A stretch of DNA of 64,000 bases from Deltaproteobacteria bacterium (GTDB taxonomy: Bacteria; Desulfobacterota; SM23-61). Shown in pieces: positions 50,821 to 59,620 of this stretch. Numbering within the stretch: the first letter of the stretch is position 1; every line of letters begins with the position of its first letter. The position numbers and the translations under genes are program-made. Location: assembly GCA_016875165.1 (NCBI GenBank), contig VGSF01000007.1:32488-96487 (forward strand), given 5' to 3'. The notes beneath the pieces were generated by a model, which saw nothing but the letters and a program-made list of their open reading frames with translations, had not been told where the DNA came from and made no database searches.

Positions 50821-52614
50821 GTGACATATTGGGAAAAGGTTACGGCAGAAAGGGCTTTAGAGATGGCTGAAGAGAAAAAAAGTTATGGAGATTTTCTGGT
50901 CGATCGCGGGATAATCACGACCGATCAGTTAAAAAAGGCGGTTCAAGAACAGAAGCGGGCAGGAGAGAGGCTGGAGCAGACCATCGTCCGTCTAAATTAT
51001 GCCCCGGAGGATCGCGTCCTTCAGGGTCTGGCCGATTATTTCAGCCTTCCCTTCATTGACCTTAATACCTACCTGATTGATGAGAAAGTGATCAAGATCG
51101 TTCCGGAGGAGGTGGTAAGGCGCCATACATTGATGCCCCTCTTTAAGATCGGGAATACCCTGACCGTGGCCATGGTGAATCCCCTGAATATCTTTGCCCT
51201 GGATGAGGTGCGTAACCGGACGAAATGCGACGTGGAGATAGCCATCAGCACGGCGGAGAAGGTTAAAAAAGCCATTGATCAGCACTATGGATTCACGGCC
51301 ACTTCCCTGGAAAGCACCCTCAAGGAATATGTAAGAGGCCAAACCGGAGAAATATCCCTGCCGTTAGATTACCGCAAAACCTATGATCTGGCGGCTAAAG
51401 ACCTTCCCTCCAGCCCCACGGAAGATATTCCGGCTTCCCGCATGTTTGACGTGATCATGATGCAGGCCATTCGTGATCGGTCCAGCGACATTCACTTAGA
51501 GCCGGAAGAGAAAGTTTTACGCGTGCGCTTCCGCATTGACGGCTTGTTATTTGAATTCCTCACGCTCTCTAAACAAATTCATCCTCCCCTTACCTCTTGC
51601 ATCAAGATCCTGGCCGAGATGGACATCGCTGAAACCAGGCTGCCCCAGGATGGCAATTTCAATGTAAAAATTGAGAACCGGAGTTTTGAGATCCGGGTTT
51701 CCACATTTCCCACCATCTACGGAGAAAATGTGGTCCTAAGGATATTGGATCAGAGCACTCCTCTCCGCAAATTGGAGGACCTGGGGTTTGCGGATAATAT
51801 GCTGGCCCGCTACAAGCAATTGATCCAGAGGCCCAACGGGATGCTCCTGGTCACAGGCCCTACGGGAAGCGGGAAGACCTCCACTTTGTATGCCTCCCTG
51901 AATATGATCAATTCCATGGAGAAGAACATTGTCACGGTGGAGGACCCGGTAGAGTACCGCCTGGCTTTGATCCGGCAGACCCAGGTTAATCCCAAAGCCG
52001 GAATTACCTTTGCTACAGGGTTGAGGTCGATCCTGCGGCAGGACCCGGATGTCATCATGGTGGGAGAAATCCGGGATTTGGAGACATCCGAAGTTGCCAT
52101 GCAGGCAGCTTTGACCGGCCACCTGGTTTTAAGCACCCTGCACACCAACGACGCCCCGGAAGCCATCAGCCGGCTGAGGGATATTGGCGTCGAACCATAT
52201 ATGATCTCCTCGGCGGTCATCGGAGTATTGGCCCAGCGCCTGATCCGCTCCATCTGTCCGGAATGTAAAGTTCCCTATGCCGTTGATCCTCAGGCGGTTG
52301 CGGAGTTCGGGGAGGTTCTGGGGAAAGAACTTTCCCAGTTGCCCCAACCCCTCACCCTCTACCGGGGAAAGGGCTGTAAAAATTGCAAGCAGTCGGGATA
52401 TTGGGGAAGGGTGGGTATTTTTGAGTTGTTATGGGTCAACGAAAAAATCAAACAATTGATTGCCGATAAAACTCCTACCCAGCTCATTCGCGAGACGGCC
52501 AGAGAAACCCTGGGGATGATCTCCCTGAGGGAGGATGGCCTGCAAAAAGCCTTGCAAGGAAAGACCACCCTCGAGGAAGTGGACCGGGTGGCTTATACGA
52601 TGCAGTTGGGCTAA
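50821..52614 (+). CDS. mshE: Pilus assembly ATPase MshE (GspE/PilB family)
   Basis: 597 residues as drawn (GTG start; an ATG at 50863 would remove 14). N-terminal MshEN domain with two copies of the G-hydrophobic helix motif (YGDFLVDRGIITTDQLKKAV and LEQTIVRLNYAPEDRVLQGL), the module that binds c-di-GMP in MshE. ATPase core: GPTGSGKTSTLYASL (Walker A), TVEDPVEYRL, LRSILRQDPDVIMVGEIRD (Walker B), AALTGHLVLSTLHTND. Tetracysteine zinc motif CPECK...CKNCKQSG. The RLG arginine of the c-di-GMP motif is replaced by Tyr in the first copy, so binding should be tested. Powers pilus extension. Confidence 0.94.
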   Translation: MTYWEKVTAERALEMAEEKKSYGDFLVDRGIITTDQLKKAVQEQKRAGERLEQTIVRLNYAPEDRVLQGLADYFSLPFIDLNTYLIDEKVIKIVPEEVVRRHTLMPLFKIGNTLTVAMVNPLNIFALDEVRNRTKCDVEIAISTAEKVKKAIDQHYGFTATSLESTLKEYVRGQTGEISLPLDYRKTYDLAAKDLPSSPTEDIPASRMFDVIMMQAIRDRSSDIHLEPEEKVLRVRFRIDGLLFEFLTLSKQIHPPLTSCIKILAEMDIAETRLPQDGNFNVKIENRSFEIRVSTFPTIYGENVVLRILDQSTPLRKLEDLGFADNMLARYKQLIQRPNGMLLVTGPTGSGKTSTLYASLNMINSMEKNIVTVEDPVEYRLALIRQTQVNPKAGITFATGLRSILRQDPDVIMVGEIRDLETSEVAMQAALTGHLVLSTLHTNDAPEAISRLRDIGVEPYMISSAVIGVLAQRLIRSICPECKVPYAVDPQAVAEFGEVLGKELSQLPQPLTLYRGKGCKNCKQSGYWGRVGIFELLWVNEKIKQLIADKTPTQLIRETARETLGMISLREDGLQKALQGKTTLEEVDRVAYTMQLG

Positions 52615-52647
52615 TTTTCGGATGGCTTCAGGAGAATTCTCTATATT

Positions 52648-52934
52648 AATACAAACGTATTATTAATCAGTCCATAATTGTATGGACACTGGAAACCAAA
52701 TCTCTCCTCCCTCCCTTTACAAAAGGGAGGAATTACCCTCTTTGGCAAAGAGGGGTTAGGGGAGATTTTCAGAAGATGTCTTCTCAATTATGGACTCATT
52801 ATTAAATGTCTTTACATCTTCACGTCGTCTTTGCGAGCCCGAAGGGCGTGGCAATCTCGATTTTCTTAGGATTGCTTTGTCGTCCCGCATGGCGGGATTC
52901 CTCGCAATGACAATTTATTTAATACGTTTGTATT
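52648..52934. repeat. Compound inverted-repeat element with AATACAAACGTATT ends
   Basis: 14-base inverted ends (52648-52661, 52921-52934), a second nested pair (TCCATAATTG / CAATTATGGA), and a core at 52823-52911 (GTCTTTGCGAGCCCGAAGGG...TCGTCCCGCATGGCGGGATT...TCGCAATGAC) related to the core of the 18035-18187 and 37181-37333 elements. It fills the gap between convergent genes and may act as a terminator. Confidence 0.6.
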
Positions 52935-53637
52935 AGTCCTTCTCTCCTACGGCAATAAGGGATTGCCCCATAAAGGTGGGGATGATTTTTTCGACCACGG
53001 CAAAAAAAGGAACCATCTGGTTAAAGATCCTGATTTGCCTCAAAGATAAAAGACGTTTTCGCAAAATAGTGCCATTGAAAAACCATCCCCATATGCCAAA
53101 CATATTGAAGTAGTTTAAATGCAGAATTCTGAAACCATTCCCGGCGAGCTTTTGGATTACCTCTTTTTTATGGTAACGTCTGAAGTGGCCGAGCTCTCTG
53201 TCCAGGGCATTGTAAAGCGCCTTCAGGGCCGGGAGCAGTAAAATGAGCCTTCCTCCTCTGGGAAGCAACTGGTAAAAATTCCTCAATACCGCATCTCCAT
53301 CCTCAACATGCTCCAGGACATTGGAACAGACAATCGTATCGGCGGGAAAATGAAGATTTTGGGAAAGCTTCTGCTGGATATCCCAGAGGAATACTCCTTT
53401 CAGGTTTACATGACTTTGGAATTTATGACTCACAGTACGAAGATAACTTGCATTTATGTCGGCCACAAATACCCTCCCCTCACCAAGGAGAAAACCCGTT
53501 AAATTCCCCAGGCCGCATCCAATTTCCAGAAGGTCTTCCCCTAAATAGGGTCTAAACTTTTCAAATACCCATCGGTTATAGGCGGGAGCCTCCTCCAACA
53601 TAGAAAGGGTAAGGGTATTGGCTTTTTCAAAATCCAT
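52933..53637 (-). CDS. SAM-dependent methyltransferase (class I)
   Basis: 234 residues. Motif I is DLLEIGCGLGNLTGFLL (about residue 35), the acidic loop is VFVADINASYL, and the post-II region is VCSNVLEHVEDGDAVLRNF, as in Methyltransf_11/23 enzymes. After that comes LLPRGGRLILLLPALKALY. The target is unknown; such enzymes next to YfhO-like or glycosyltransferase genes often modify lipids or sugars. It starts 12 bases after the YfhO-like gene on the same strand. Confidence 0.9.
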   Translation of the reverse strand: MDFEKANTLTLSMLEEAPAYNRWVFEKFRPYLGEDLLEIGCGLGNLTGFLLGEGRVFVADINASYLRTVSHKFQSHVNLKGVFLWDIQQKLSQNLHFPADTIVCSNVLEHVEDGDAVLRNFYQLLPRGGRLILLLPALKALYNALDRELGHFRRYHKKEVIQKLAGNGFRILHLNYFNMFGIWGWFFNGTILRKRLLSLRQIRIFNQMVPFFAVVEKIIPTFMGQSLIAVGEKD

Positions 53638-53649
53638 GATTTTGGTTCA

Positions 53650-56181
53650 TTACCTCCGTCGCCCCATCCACCCAACGAGTATGCAGCCTATGATTCCCAA
53701 CAAGGTTATCCCGGCGCCTATTTTGAATGTTAAGGGAGCATAAACAAACTCCACCCGCTGGCTGCCTGCCTTCAGCGGGACAGCCTGGAAAGTGTAATTG
53801 GCCCGATAAATTTTCTCTTCGGTTCCATTTACCAAAACCTTCCATCCCGGGAAAAAACTTTCGTTTAAGACCAATATGGCATTTTCGGTTGTCTTAACCA
53901 GGAAATTTATTTTATTATTCCTCTCCGAGATGATTTTAACACTCCCTAAGATCTCCCTGGGAGGCTCCCCGGCCCCTTTTCTATATTTATTATTGACGGC
54001 CCCCTTTTTGGCGGCCTGTTCCGGCATCTCTTCTAATAACACCTCTTTCTGCGGATTGAACTCCTTGCTGACCATAGCGGGAAGGATGGCCCCCGCATCC
54101 ATCACCTTATAATCTTTCACCAGCCAGGCCCTCGGCAGAGGATTTCGATTCCTATATAATTTTACGGTATTGGCTTTAAGCAGGTCTTCCTTTTTCCCCT
54201 GAAGCCCTTCTAATCTTACATAAACCAGTTCAAAGCGGGGATCTTCCTCAATGGGCGTAACGGAAATGATATATTTTACGCCATAGAGTTCCACCAGATT
54301 GGTGGCCGAGATCGATGCGGCGCCGGTAAAGGCATGATATAGCTCATCGATTCTTTTCAATCGGACCACGTCGATCCCCCATATGTTAGGCAACCGGTAA
54401 AGCAGATTCATCGTTGGCAAATGTTTTTCCTTAAAGACATCGAGTGGAGAAGTTTCAGCAATGAGAAGGGGATGATCCAATGATATCGTCTTGCTTGTTG
54501 AAAATGTCCTGAAATTACCTTTATCTGATGTGATCTTTTGCATGATCCGGGTCTTTTGAAAATATTCCGAAGTCTTTTCTTTTCCATAAAAGCCCATATT
54601 CCCGAAGAGATCCGCCGTTAAAAAGAATATTAACAAGATTTCAACCCATCTTTTCCATCTGATCTCGTAGCCGACTCGCATCAAGAGGAAGAACAGGGCG
54701 AGATAAAAAAGAAATCTTTTGGCATGATAGAGATTAATTGAGAGGTGATTAAACGCTGGAGCATCAATTCCCTTCCCTTTCAGAAAATGTTCGATCCCTG
54801 GATGTCCTAAAACCAAAAAGATCAGGAGAAGCCCGGAGGCAAGGGAAAAGACCAGGAGAAGTTTTTTTAAGAATGGTAGCTCATTCCCTTTGGAAAATTC
54901 GGACAGTCTCTTAAACCCCAACCCTGCGGTAATGGAAAGAACAATAATAAAGATGTAAAGAAATTTGACGGGATAGCGGATGCCGTTAAAAAATGGAACA
55001 TATTTAAATACAAAAGGATAAAGGGGGTTGAAAGAACCGAGGGATAGAAAGAGAGAAAAGAGCATCAAAGAAAAATAGAATTTTCTATTATTGTCAAATC
55101 TCTTCAGCGTATTGTTCTCTCCTGATGGGGAGAGGGGGGAGCGAGGGGTGAGGAAGAAGATAAGGCTTAAAATAAAGGGGAACCCGCCGGTATAAAGGGT
55201 TTTCAGCCAGCATTGGGTCACCCAATATTTCTTCATATCTAAGAAATACCCAAAGGCATCCGGAAGAAAGAAGAGAAGGATATCCCTGGGGGCGAAACTC
55301 CATATGGTCGCTTCCTGATAGGAGATCCCGCTTCCCCGGATGGAATGATAAAGTAACTCAAGAAAGGGAAATAATTGCACGGCAGAAAGGAATAAAAACA
55401 GGATGAAGACAACAAGGAGGCTTCGGAGCCTTTCCGATAGGAACTTTATTCGTCCCCAGTAAATGGGGAGGCTGCTAATCAATTTACCGCGCCGGGGTTT
55501 ATCTTCGACAGAAGTCATATAGGATGTTGAATAAAATATGACCATAAAAAGAAGGACGAAGAAATTCCCATAGACAATTTCAATCCCTCCCCCCAGGAAA
55601 GAGATGCTCATAAAAATGGCTACAAAGATTTCATTTTTTAGACCGGGGATGTCCAGCGCCCTTCTGAAAAACATCATGATCAGGGGCGTCCAGACTACGG
55701 AAAGAAGAATGGTGAGAAGGCTGTGGAGAGAAAGGAGATAACCTCCCAGCATGAAGATCAGGCCCGAAACCAGCGCTCCCGCTGAATTGGCCTTTAAATC
55801 CTTAAGGAAAAAATAGGTGAACAGGCCTCCCAGAAAGAAATGGAGAATGATGATGGCGTTGAAGGCCGTATCAAATGGGAACAGGAAAAATAGAACATTT
55901 AATGGGTAGAGAATGCCATGTTGAGGGTTGGCAAAAAAAGGATGCCCGGAGAACTGGTAAGGATTCCATAAGGGGAAATTGCCCTGCCTGATGCTATCGA
56001 CCCAGAAGAACCTCGGCGGGATGAAGTAAGGACCCAAGTCCCTTTCCGTGAGAAGTAATTCACCGCCAAGGACGTCATAAAAAAAGACGAAGGCGGCAAA
56101 AAAAAGGGCCAAACCAACCAAAAAATCCGTTGATTTGACCCAGCGAGTCTTTATGTTTTTTATTATGTTCTCATTGGTCAC
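53650..56181 (-). CDS. YfhO-like large membrane protein
   Basis: 843 residues. About 12-13 membrane helices then a C-terminal periplasmic beta domain with NAILVLNESFFPGWKVLVNG and VPLKAGSQRVEFVYAPLTFK, then a last helix: the layout of bacterial YfhO (PF09586), a GT-C-like family that in Firmicutes glycosylates lipoteichoic acid or lipids. N-terminal loop LLLTERDLGPYFIPPRFFW carries the acidic residues expected of GT-C enzymes. Around residues 345-358 the codons (TPRSPLSPSGENN) come from a GGGAGAGGG/GTGAGGGG repeat inserted in frame in a loop. Probably glycosylates a surface molecule; pilin is one candidate. Confidence 0.87.
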   Translation of the reverse strand: MTNENIIKNIKTRWVKSTDFLVGLALFFAAFVFFYDVLGGELLLTERDLGPYFIPPRFFWVDSIRQGNFPLWNPYQFSGHPFFANPQHGILYPLNVLFFLFPFDTAFNAIIILHFFLGGLFTYFFLKDLKANSAGALVSGLIFMLGGYLLSLHSLLTILLSVVWTPLIMMFFRRALDIPGLKNEIFVAIFMSISFLGGGIEIVYGNFFVLLFMVIFYSTSYMTSVEDKPRRGKLISSLPIYWGRIKFLSERLRSLLVVFILFLFLSAVQLFPFLELLYHSIRGSGISYQEATIWSFAPRDILLFFLPDAFGYFLDMKKYWVTQCWLKTLYTGGFPFILSLIFFLTPRSPLSPSGENNTLKRFDNNRKFYFSLMLFSLFLSLGSFNPLYPFVFKYVPFFNGIRYPVKFLYIFIIVLSITAGLGFKRLSEFSKGNELPFLKKLLLVFSLASGLLLIFLVLGHPGIEHFLKGKGIDAPAFNHLSINLYHAKRFLFYLALFFLLMRVGYEIRWKRWVEILLIFFLTADLFGNMGFYGKEKTSEYFQKTRIMQKITSDKGNFRTFSTSKTISLDHPLLIAETSPLDVFKEKHLPTMNLLYRLPNIWGIDVVRLKRIDELYHAFTGAASISATNLVELYGVKYIISVTPIEEDPRFELVYVRLEGLQGKKEDLLKANTVKLYRNRNPLPRAWLVKDYKVMDAGAILPAMVSKEFNPQKEVLLEEMPEQAAKKGAVNNKYRKGAGEPPREILGSVKIISERNNKINFLVKTTENAILVLNESFFPGWKVLVNGTEEKIYRANYTFQAVPLKAGSQRVEFVYAPLTFKIGAGITLLGIIGCILVGWMGRRR
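55113..55153. repeat. GGGGAGAGGG/GTGAGG repeat inside the YfhO-like gene
   Basis: TCTCCTGATGGGGAGAGG followed by GAGCGAGGGGTGAGG is the same kind of unit seen at 48213-48355 and 59555-59607, here in frame within a coding region. Confidence 0.55.
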
Positions 56182-56242
56182 ATGGATTAGCCTTGCAAAA
56201 AAATGCGCCGATGGCGAATTTCATGTGTTAGTTAGCTAATTT

Positions 56243-56626
56243 TCACCATGTGGCCGTGGCGGCAGATATCGTTCCATAGGCAGTGGGCGCCTGAGGAGTG
56301 GGTGTGAGGGTAAAGGTATAGACTCTACCCCCGGCGGTCATAGTAAATAGAGTTGCCGCGGCCGTCCAGGTGAAACCTTTTAATTCTCCCACACCCTGGG
56401 CGATACTGAGCATTGTATAAGTGGCCGTGGTGCCCCCGATAATGCGCTGGCTGAACATTAAGGCATTCTGGCTGCGAAGAGCGCCCAGGACCCCCCGGGC
56501 CGTGCCATTGGCAGCATCCGCGGTCAGATCGATGTAGCGGGGGATGGCCACGGCAGCTAATATGCCGATAATGACGATTATGACAATCAGCTCAATCAGC
56601 GTGAAACCATTCTGATTTCTCTTCAT
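56243..56626 (-). CDS. Type IV pilin, MshA-like
   Basis: 127 residues. Short leader MKRNQNG then FTLIELIVIIVIIGILAAVA and IPRYIDLTADAANG: Phe at +1, Glu at +5 and the MshA/PilE-type helix ending in PRYIDL. The ribosome site is AAGGAGAAGG. The globular part is small, Thr/Ala-rich and lacks the usual C-terminal disulphide cysteines. It is the only pilin-sized gene with a classical major-pilin N-terminus in the window and so the likely major subunit of the MSHA-like system at 39828-52614, although it lies on the opposite strand 3.6 kb away. Confidence 0.9.
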   Translation of the reverse strand: MKRNQNGFTLIELIVIIVIIGILAAVAIPRYIDLTADAANGTARGVLGALRSQNALMFSQRIIGGTTATYTMLSIAQGVGELKGFTWTAAATLFTMTAGGRVYTFTLTPTPQAPTAYGTISAATATW

Positions 56627-56701
56627 TTTCCTTCTCCTTATATTAGAAGAATAAATTGAATAGATATAGTAATACGTCGTGCAATTACATGAATTGTATG
56701 C

Positions 56702-56731
56702 AATTTACTACGAACGGAGCAACCTTGTCAA
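56702..56731 (-). promoter_or_regulatory. Possible promoter of the pilin gene
   Basis: On the minus strand TTGACA (56731-56726) and TAAATT (56707-56702) with an 18-base spacer, about 75 bases upstream of the pilin start. The -35 overlaps the end of the DUF362 gene. No GG-N10-GC sigma-54 site was found. Confidence 0.35.
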
Positions 56732-57852
56732 GCTTTTATTTGTTTTCCCCCCCCGGTTACCCTGCGCATGAGGCCGGTGAGTTCAATGGCCTGATTAGGG
56801 CAAAGTTCATAGCAGCAGTAGCAGGAGATGCATTTTTTCTTGTCCAGGAAAGGAACTTCTCCCATGGTTAAGGCCTGGGACGGGCAGTGTTGAACACAGA
56901 CGTCGCACTGGGTGCAAAAAGCCGGGTTGAAATTGAGGCGGGGTTTTATAAAGGGACGGTAGAGAAGTTTATTCACGGCGGCCCCGAAAAAACCCCGGCT
57001 GACAAAAGTAAGGGGCATCTTGAATTTTTCCAGAGGCGACCAGTTACCCTGAATTTCAATCCGGGACAAATCGACCTTGCCCAACCCTCTGTGGGAGGCG
57101 GTGCGCAGGTAATCAACGCTCTCGGGATTAAGGCCCATCATTATGGCCATCAAAGCGTCTAAGGATACCCCGTTTGTCGAAGATATAATTTTCCCGACGG
57201 GCCGGAGGTCTTTTCCCGAGGGGCCGTTTCCTTCCATGCCTACTACGGCGTCCATAATCGTCAGGTCGGGGATGCGTATCTGGTAAATGTCCACCAGAGC
57301 TTCCGAAAAATTTTCCGGCCTGGGGACTGAGAGATGCACCCTGGCTTTCTCCGCCCCTACCAAAATACCAAACATATTCTTGACCGCGCCCGTGATCCTG
57401 GTCTGGAGATGGGTTTTGAATTTGGGGACGTTAATGACCAGGTCGGCGTCGAGCACGGCTCTGGAGATGACCAGTTTCTTTATAAAACGTGATGGCACAT
57501 CAACCTGAATGGTCGATTGGGCGAAGTTGACGAAGCACCCGCCCGCGGCATCGAAGATTCCCGAGATTTTGGCGCAGCGTTCGTTGGCAGCGTATCCATG
57601 CAATCCGGGATTATCGCCCACCAGGCAGATGGCTCCCCGCTTCTTCAGGTAAGTGACCAGAGCGTGAATCAGTGAGGGATGAGTGGTGATTCCTTTTTCC
57701 GGAGGGTAGGGCCCCAGGATATTCGGTTTGACGAGAACCTTTTTACCCTCAAAGGAAAAGGGAAAGTTTTGAAAAATTTTTTCAATCGCCTTTTCCATCC
57801 GGGAGTAGTCGCCGTCTATAACGAGAACCAAGTTTTGCCTGGATCCGGACAT
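56728..57852 (-). CDS. DUF362 protein with C-terminal 2x[4Fe-4S] ferredoxin domain
   Basis: 374 residues. DUF362 region: KKVLVKPNILGPYPPEKGIT, DNPGLHGYAANERCAK, INVPKFKTHLQTRITGAVKN and MDAVVGMEGNGPSG. C-terminal ferredoxin module: CTQCDVCVQHCPSQ and CISCYCCYELCPNQ, enough for two [4Fe-4S] clusters. Soluble; common in anaerobes, function undefined (electron transfer or an iron-sulfur-dependent enzyme). Stands between an IS66-like MITE and the pilin gene with no obvious partner. Confidence 0.93.
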   Translation of the reverse strand: MSGSRQNLVLVIDGDYSRMEKAIEKIFQNFPFSFEGKKVLVKPNILGPYPPEKGITTHPSLIHALVTYLKKRGAICLVGDNPGLHGYAANERCAKISGIFDAAGGCFVNFAQSTIQVDVPSRFIKKLVISRAVLDADLVINVPKFKTHLQTRITGAVKNMFGILVGAEKARVHLSVPRPENFSEALVDIYQIRIPDLTIMDAVVGMEGNGPSGKDLRPVGKIISSTNGVSLDALMAIMMGLNPESVDYLRTASHRGLGKVDLSRIEIQGNWSPLEKFKMPLTFVSRGFFGAAVNKLLYRPFIKPRLNFNPAFCTQCDVCVQHCPSQALTMGEVPFLDKKKCISCYCCYELCPNQAIELTGLMRRVTGGGKQIKA

Positions 57853-57892
57853 CAGTTTAAACCTTTGGGCATACGGTTAATTTTAGAAAAAA

Positions 57893-58160
57893 GTATCAGT
57901 TTGGCGGTTTGAAAAAATGGTTTAACCGCCTTTGTTGAGGCCCGGGGGTTTGGGCGGAACGCGCCGGAAGCATCGGCCGGGTTTCCGCTTGGCCAGGAAG
58001 AACCACGTGCGTTTCCGCCGGAGGAGGCGGGGGGCATTTCCCCCGCCCCCCTTACGAAGAAATCAGCGCCTTATGATTCCAAGCGGGCCGTCCAGACCGC
58101 CGGGCCATGGATTTCCTCGGCCCCTACACCCCACCTCCTTTCAAAGAGCTAAAGTGTTAC
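57893..58160 (+). mobile_element. IS66-like MITE, copy 5
   Basis: 268 bp, left end GTATCAGTTTGGCGGTTTG (mutated), right end CAAAGAGCTAAAGTGTTAC. A 7-base GAAAAAA repeat flanks it (57886-57892, 58161-58167). It fills the gap between the DUF362 and amidase genes, ending 12 bases from the amidase stop. Confidence 0.82.
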
Positions 58161-58171
58161 GAAAAAACCTC

Positions 58172-59539
58172 TCAATTAGGGTTGGGCGATAAATGGACAT
58201 TGAGAGCTTTTTCACACCATCGGGCCGCAGCGAATAATTTCCCTTCGGCATAGGCTTCTCCAACCAACTGAATGCCCAAGGGCAGCCCTTCTCCATTTAA
58301 CCCGGTAGGGATGCTTATGGAAGGTAGACCGGATAGGCTCCAGGGAACCTGGAACCAGGGGTCGCCGGTTGAGGAGAGGCCTTTGGGGGGCGCAGATGAA
58401 GTGGCCGGGGTCAAAAGGCAGTCATATTGCTCCATGACTTTATCCATTTCCCGGCGGAACAACCGTTTAATTTTCTGGGCGCGGAGATAATCAACGCCAG
58501 GGATCAAAAGGCCAATCTCCACCAATTCCCGAATTTTGGGGCGATACTGGCCCCTATGCCGTTCGAAGAGCTTTTCGTGGAAAGCCGCCGCTTCCACCCT
58601 CATGATGATGCGGTGGACATCCTGAACCGCGGAAAAACTTGCCGGCATCTTTACTTCCCGCACCTCCCCGCCAGCTCGTTTCAGTTTGTTAAGGGTCTCC
58701 GCGGTGTGCTTCCAGACCTGTTCTTCGGAATTTTCCCGGTAAAATTCCCGCACGATCCCGATTCGCGGTGGCTTGCGGGAAGATTTCAGTGATCCCTTAA
58801 AGTCTGGAACTGGTTCCAGACTGGTGTTGGGATCCGCCGGGTCTTGGCCGCTAAGGATTCCGAACAGAATCGCCGCATCCTCCACTGATCTGGTCAGGAA
58901 CCCCACATGGTCCAGAGTCCAGCTTAGGGGAAAGACGCCATACCGGCTGATCCGGCCGTAAGTCGGCTTAAAGCCAACGATCCCGCAATAGGCTGCCGGG
59001 CGGAGGACGGAACCTCCGGTCTGCGACCCCAAAGCTGCCGGGCACATGCCCGTGGCCACGGCAGCTGCTGATCCGCTGCTTGATCCTCCCGGAGTGTGTT
59101 CGCGATTCCAGGGGTTGCGGGTGGGAGCCGGGTCTCCAAAGGCGAATTCCGTGGTGGCGGTTTTGCCCAAAACGATGGCTCCGGCTCCTTTTAGGCGGGC
59201 TACGACTGTGGCGTCGTAGTTCGGGATGAAATTTTCAAAAATTTTTGAACCCCCGGTGGTTTTCATGCCGGAGGTATAAAAAATGTCTTTAACCCCGATG
59301 GGAATGCCGTGAAGGGGACCGCGGATTTTCCCTTTGAGGATTTCCTCCTGGCAGCAGCGGGCTTCTTGGAAGAGGCGCTGGCGATCGATCGTTACCCAGG
59401 CCTGCAAAGAAAGTTCCAATAAATCGATCCGCTTCAGGAGCGATTCCATCAAAATGACTGGAGATAATTTCCGCCGCTGAATCTGGCGGATCATTTCGGC
59501 AACGTTTAACATACAGGGGTCGGTCATTTTTCTCTCCAT
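58172..59539 (-). CDS. Amidase (amidase-signature family)
   Basis: 455 residues. Ser-cisSer-Lys triad: Lys in PLHGIPIGVKDIF (about residue 84), the Gly/Ser-rich PGGSSSGSAAAVATG, and the nucleophile in GSQTGGSVLRPAAYCG. Hydrolyses an amide to acid and ammonia. It resembles stand-alone GatA-like amidases (AtzE type). A 59-residue GatC/AtzG-like gene lies just upstream, so it may work as a two-subunit enzyme as AtzE-AtzG does; no gatB is present, arguing against a tRNA amidotransferase. Start is either ATG at 59539 or 59527 (the latter after GGAGAG). Confidence 0.92.
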   Translation of the reverse strand: MERKMTDPCMLNVAEMIRQIQRRKLSPVILMESLLKRIDLLELSLQAWVTIDRQRLFQEARCCQEEILKGKIRGPLHGIPIGVKDIFYTSGMKTTGGSKIFENFIPNYDATVVARLKGAGAIVLGKTATTEFAFGDPAPTRNPWNREHTPGGSSSGSAAAVATGMCPAALGSQTGGSVLRPAAYCGIVGFKPTYGRISRYGVFPLSWTLDHVGFLTRSVEDAAILFGILSGQDPADPNTSLEPVPDFKGSLKSSRKPPRIGIVREFYRENSEEQVWKHTAETLNKLKRAGGEVREVKMPASFSAVQDVHRIIMRVEAAAFHEKLFERHRGQYRPKIRELVEIGLLIPGVDYLRAQKIKRLFRREMDKVMEQYDCLLTPATSSAPPKGLSSTGDPWFQVPWSLSGLPSISIPTGLNGEGLPLGIQLVGEAYAEGKLFAAARWCEKALNVHLSPNPN

Positions 59540-59554
59540 TTCATTGCCCCCTCA

Positions 59555-59607
59555 TTCTCCCCTCTCCTCTATAATGGGGGAGAGGGATGGGGTGAGGGGG
59601 GAGGATT
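59555..59607. repeat. CTCTCCTC/GAGAGGG hairpin repeat
   Basis: CTCCCCTCTCCTCTATAATG then GGGGAGAGGGATGGGGTGAG forms a hairpin between the small subunit and amidase genes; it is the same repeat type as 48213-48355 and could modulate expression of the downstream amidase. Confidence 0.5.
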
Positions 59608-59620
59608 TAATGCGTTCTTC

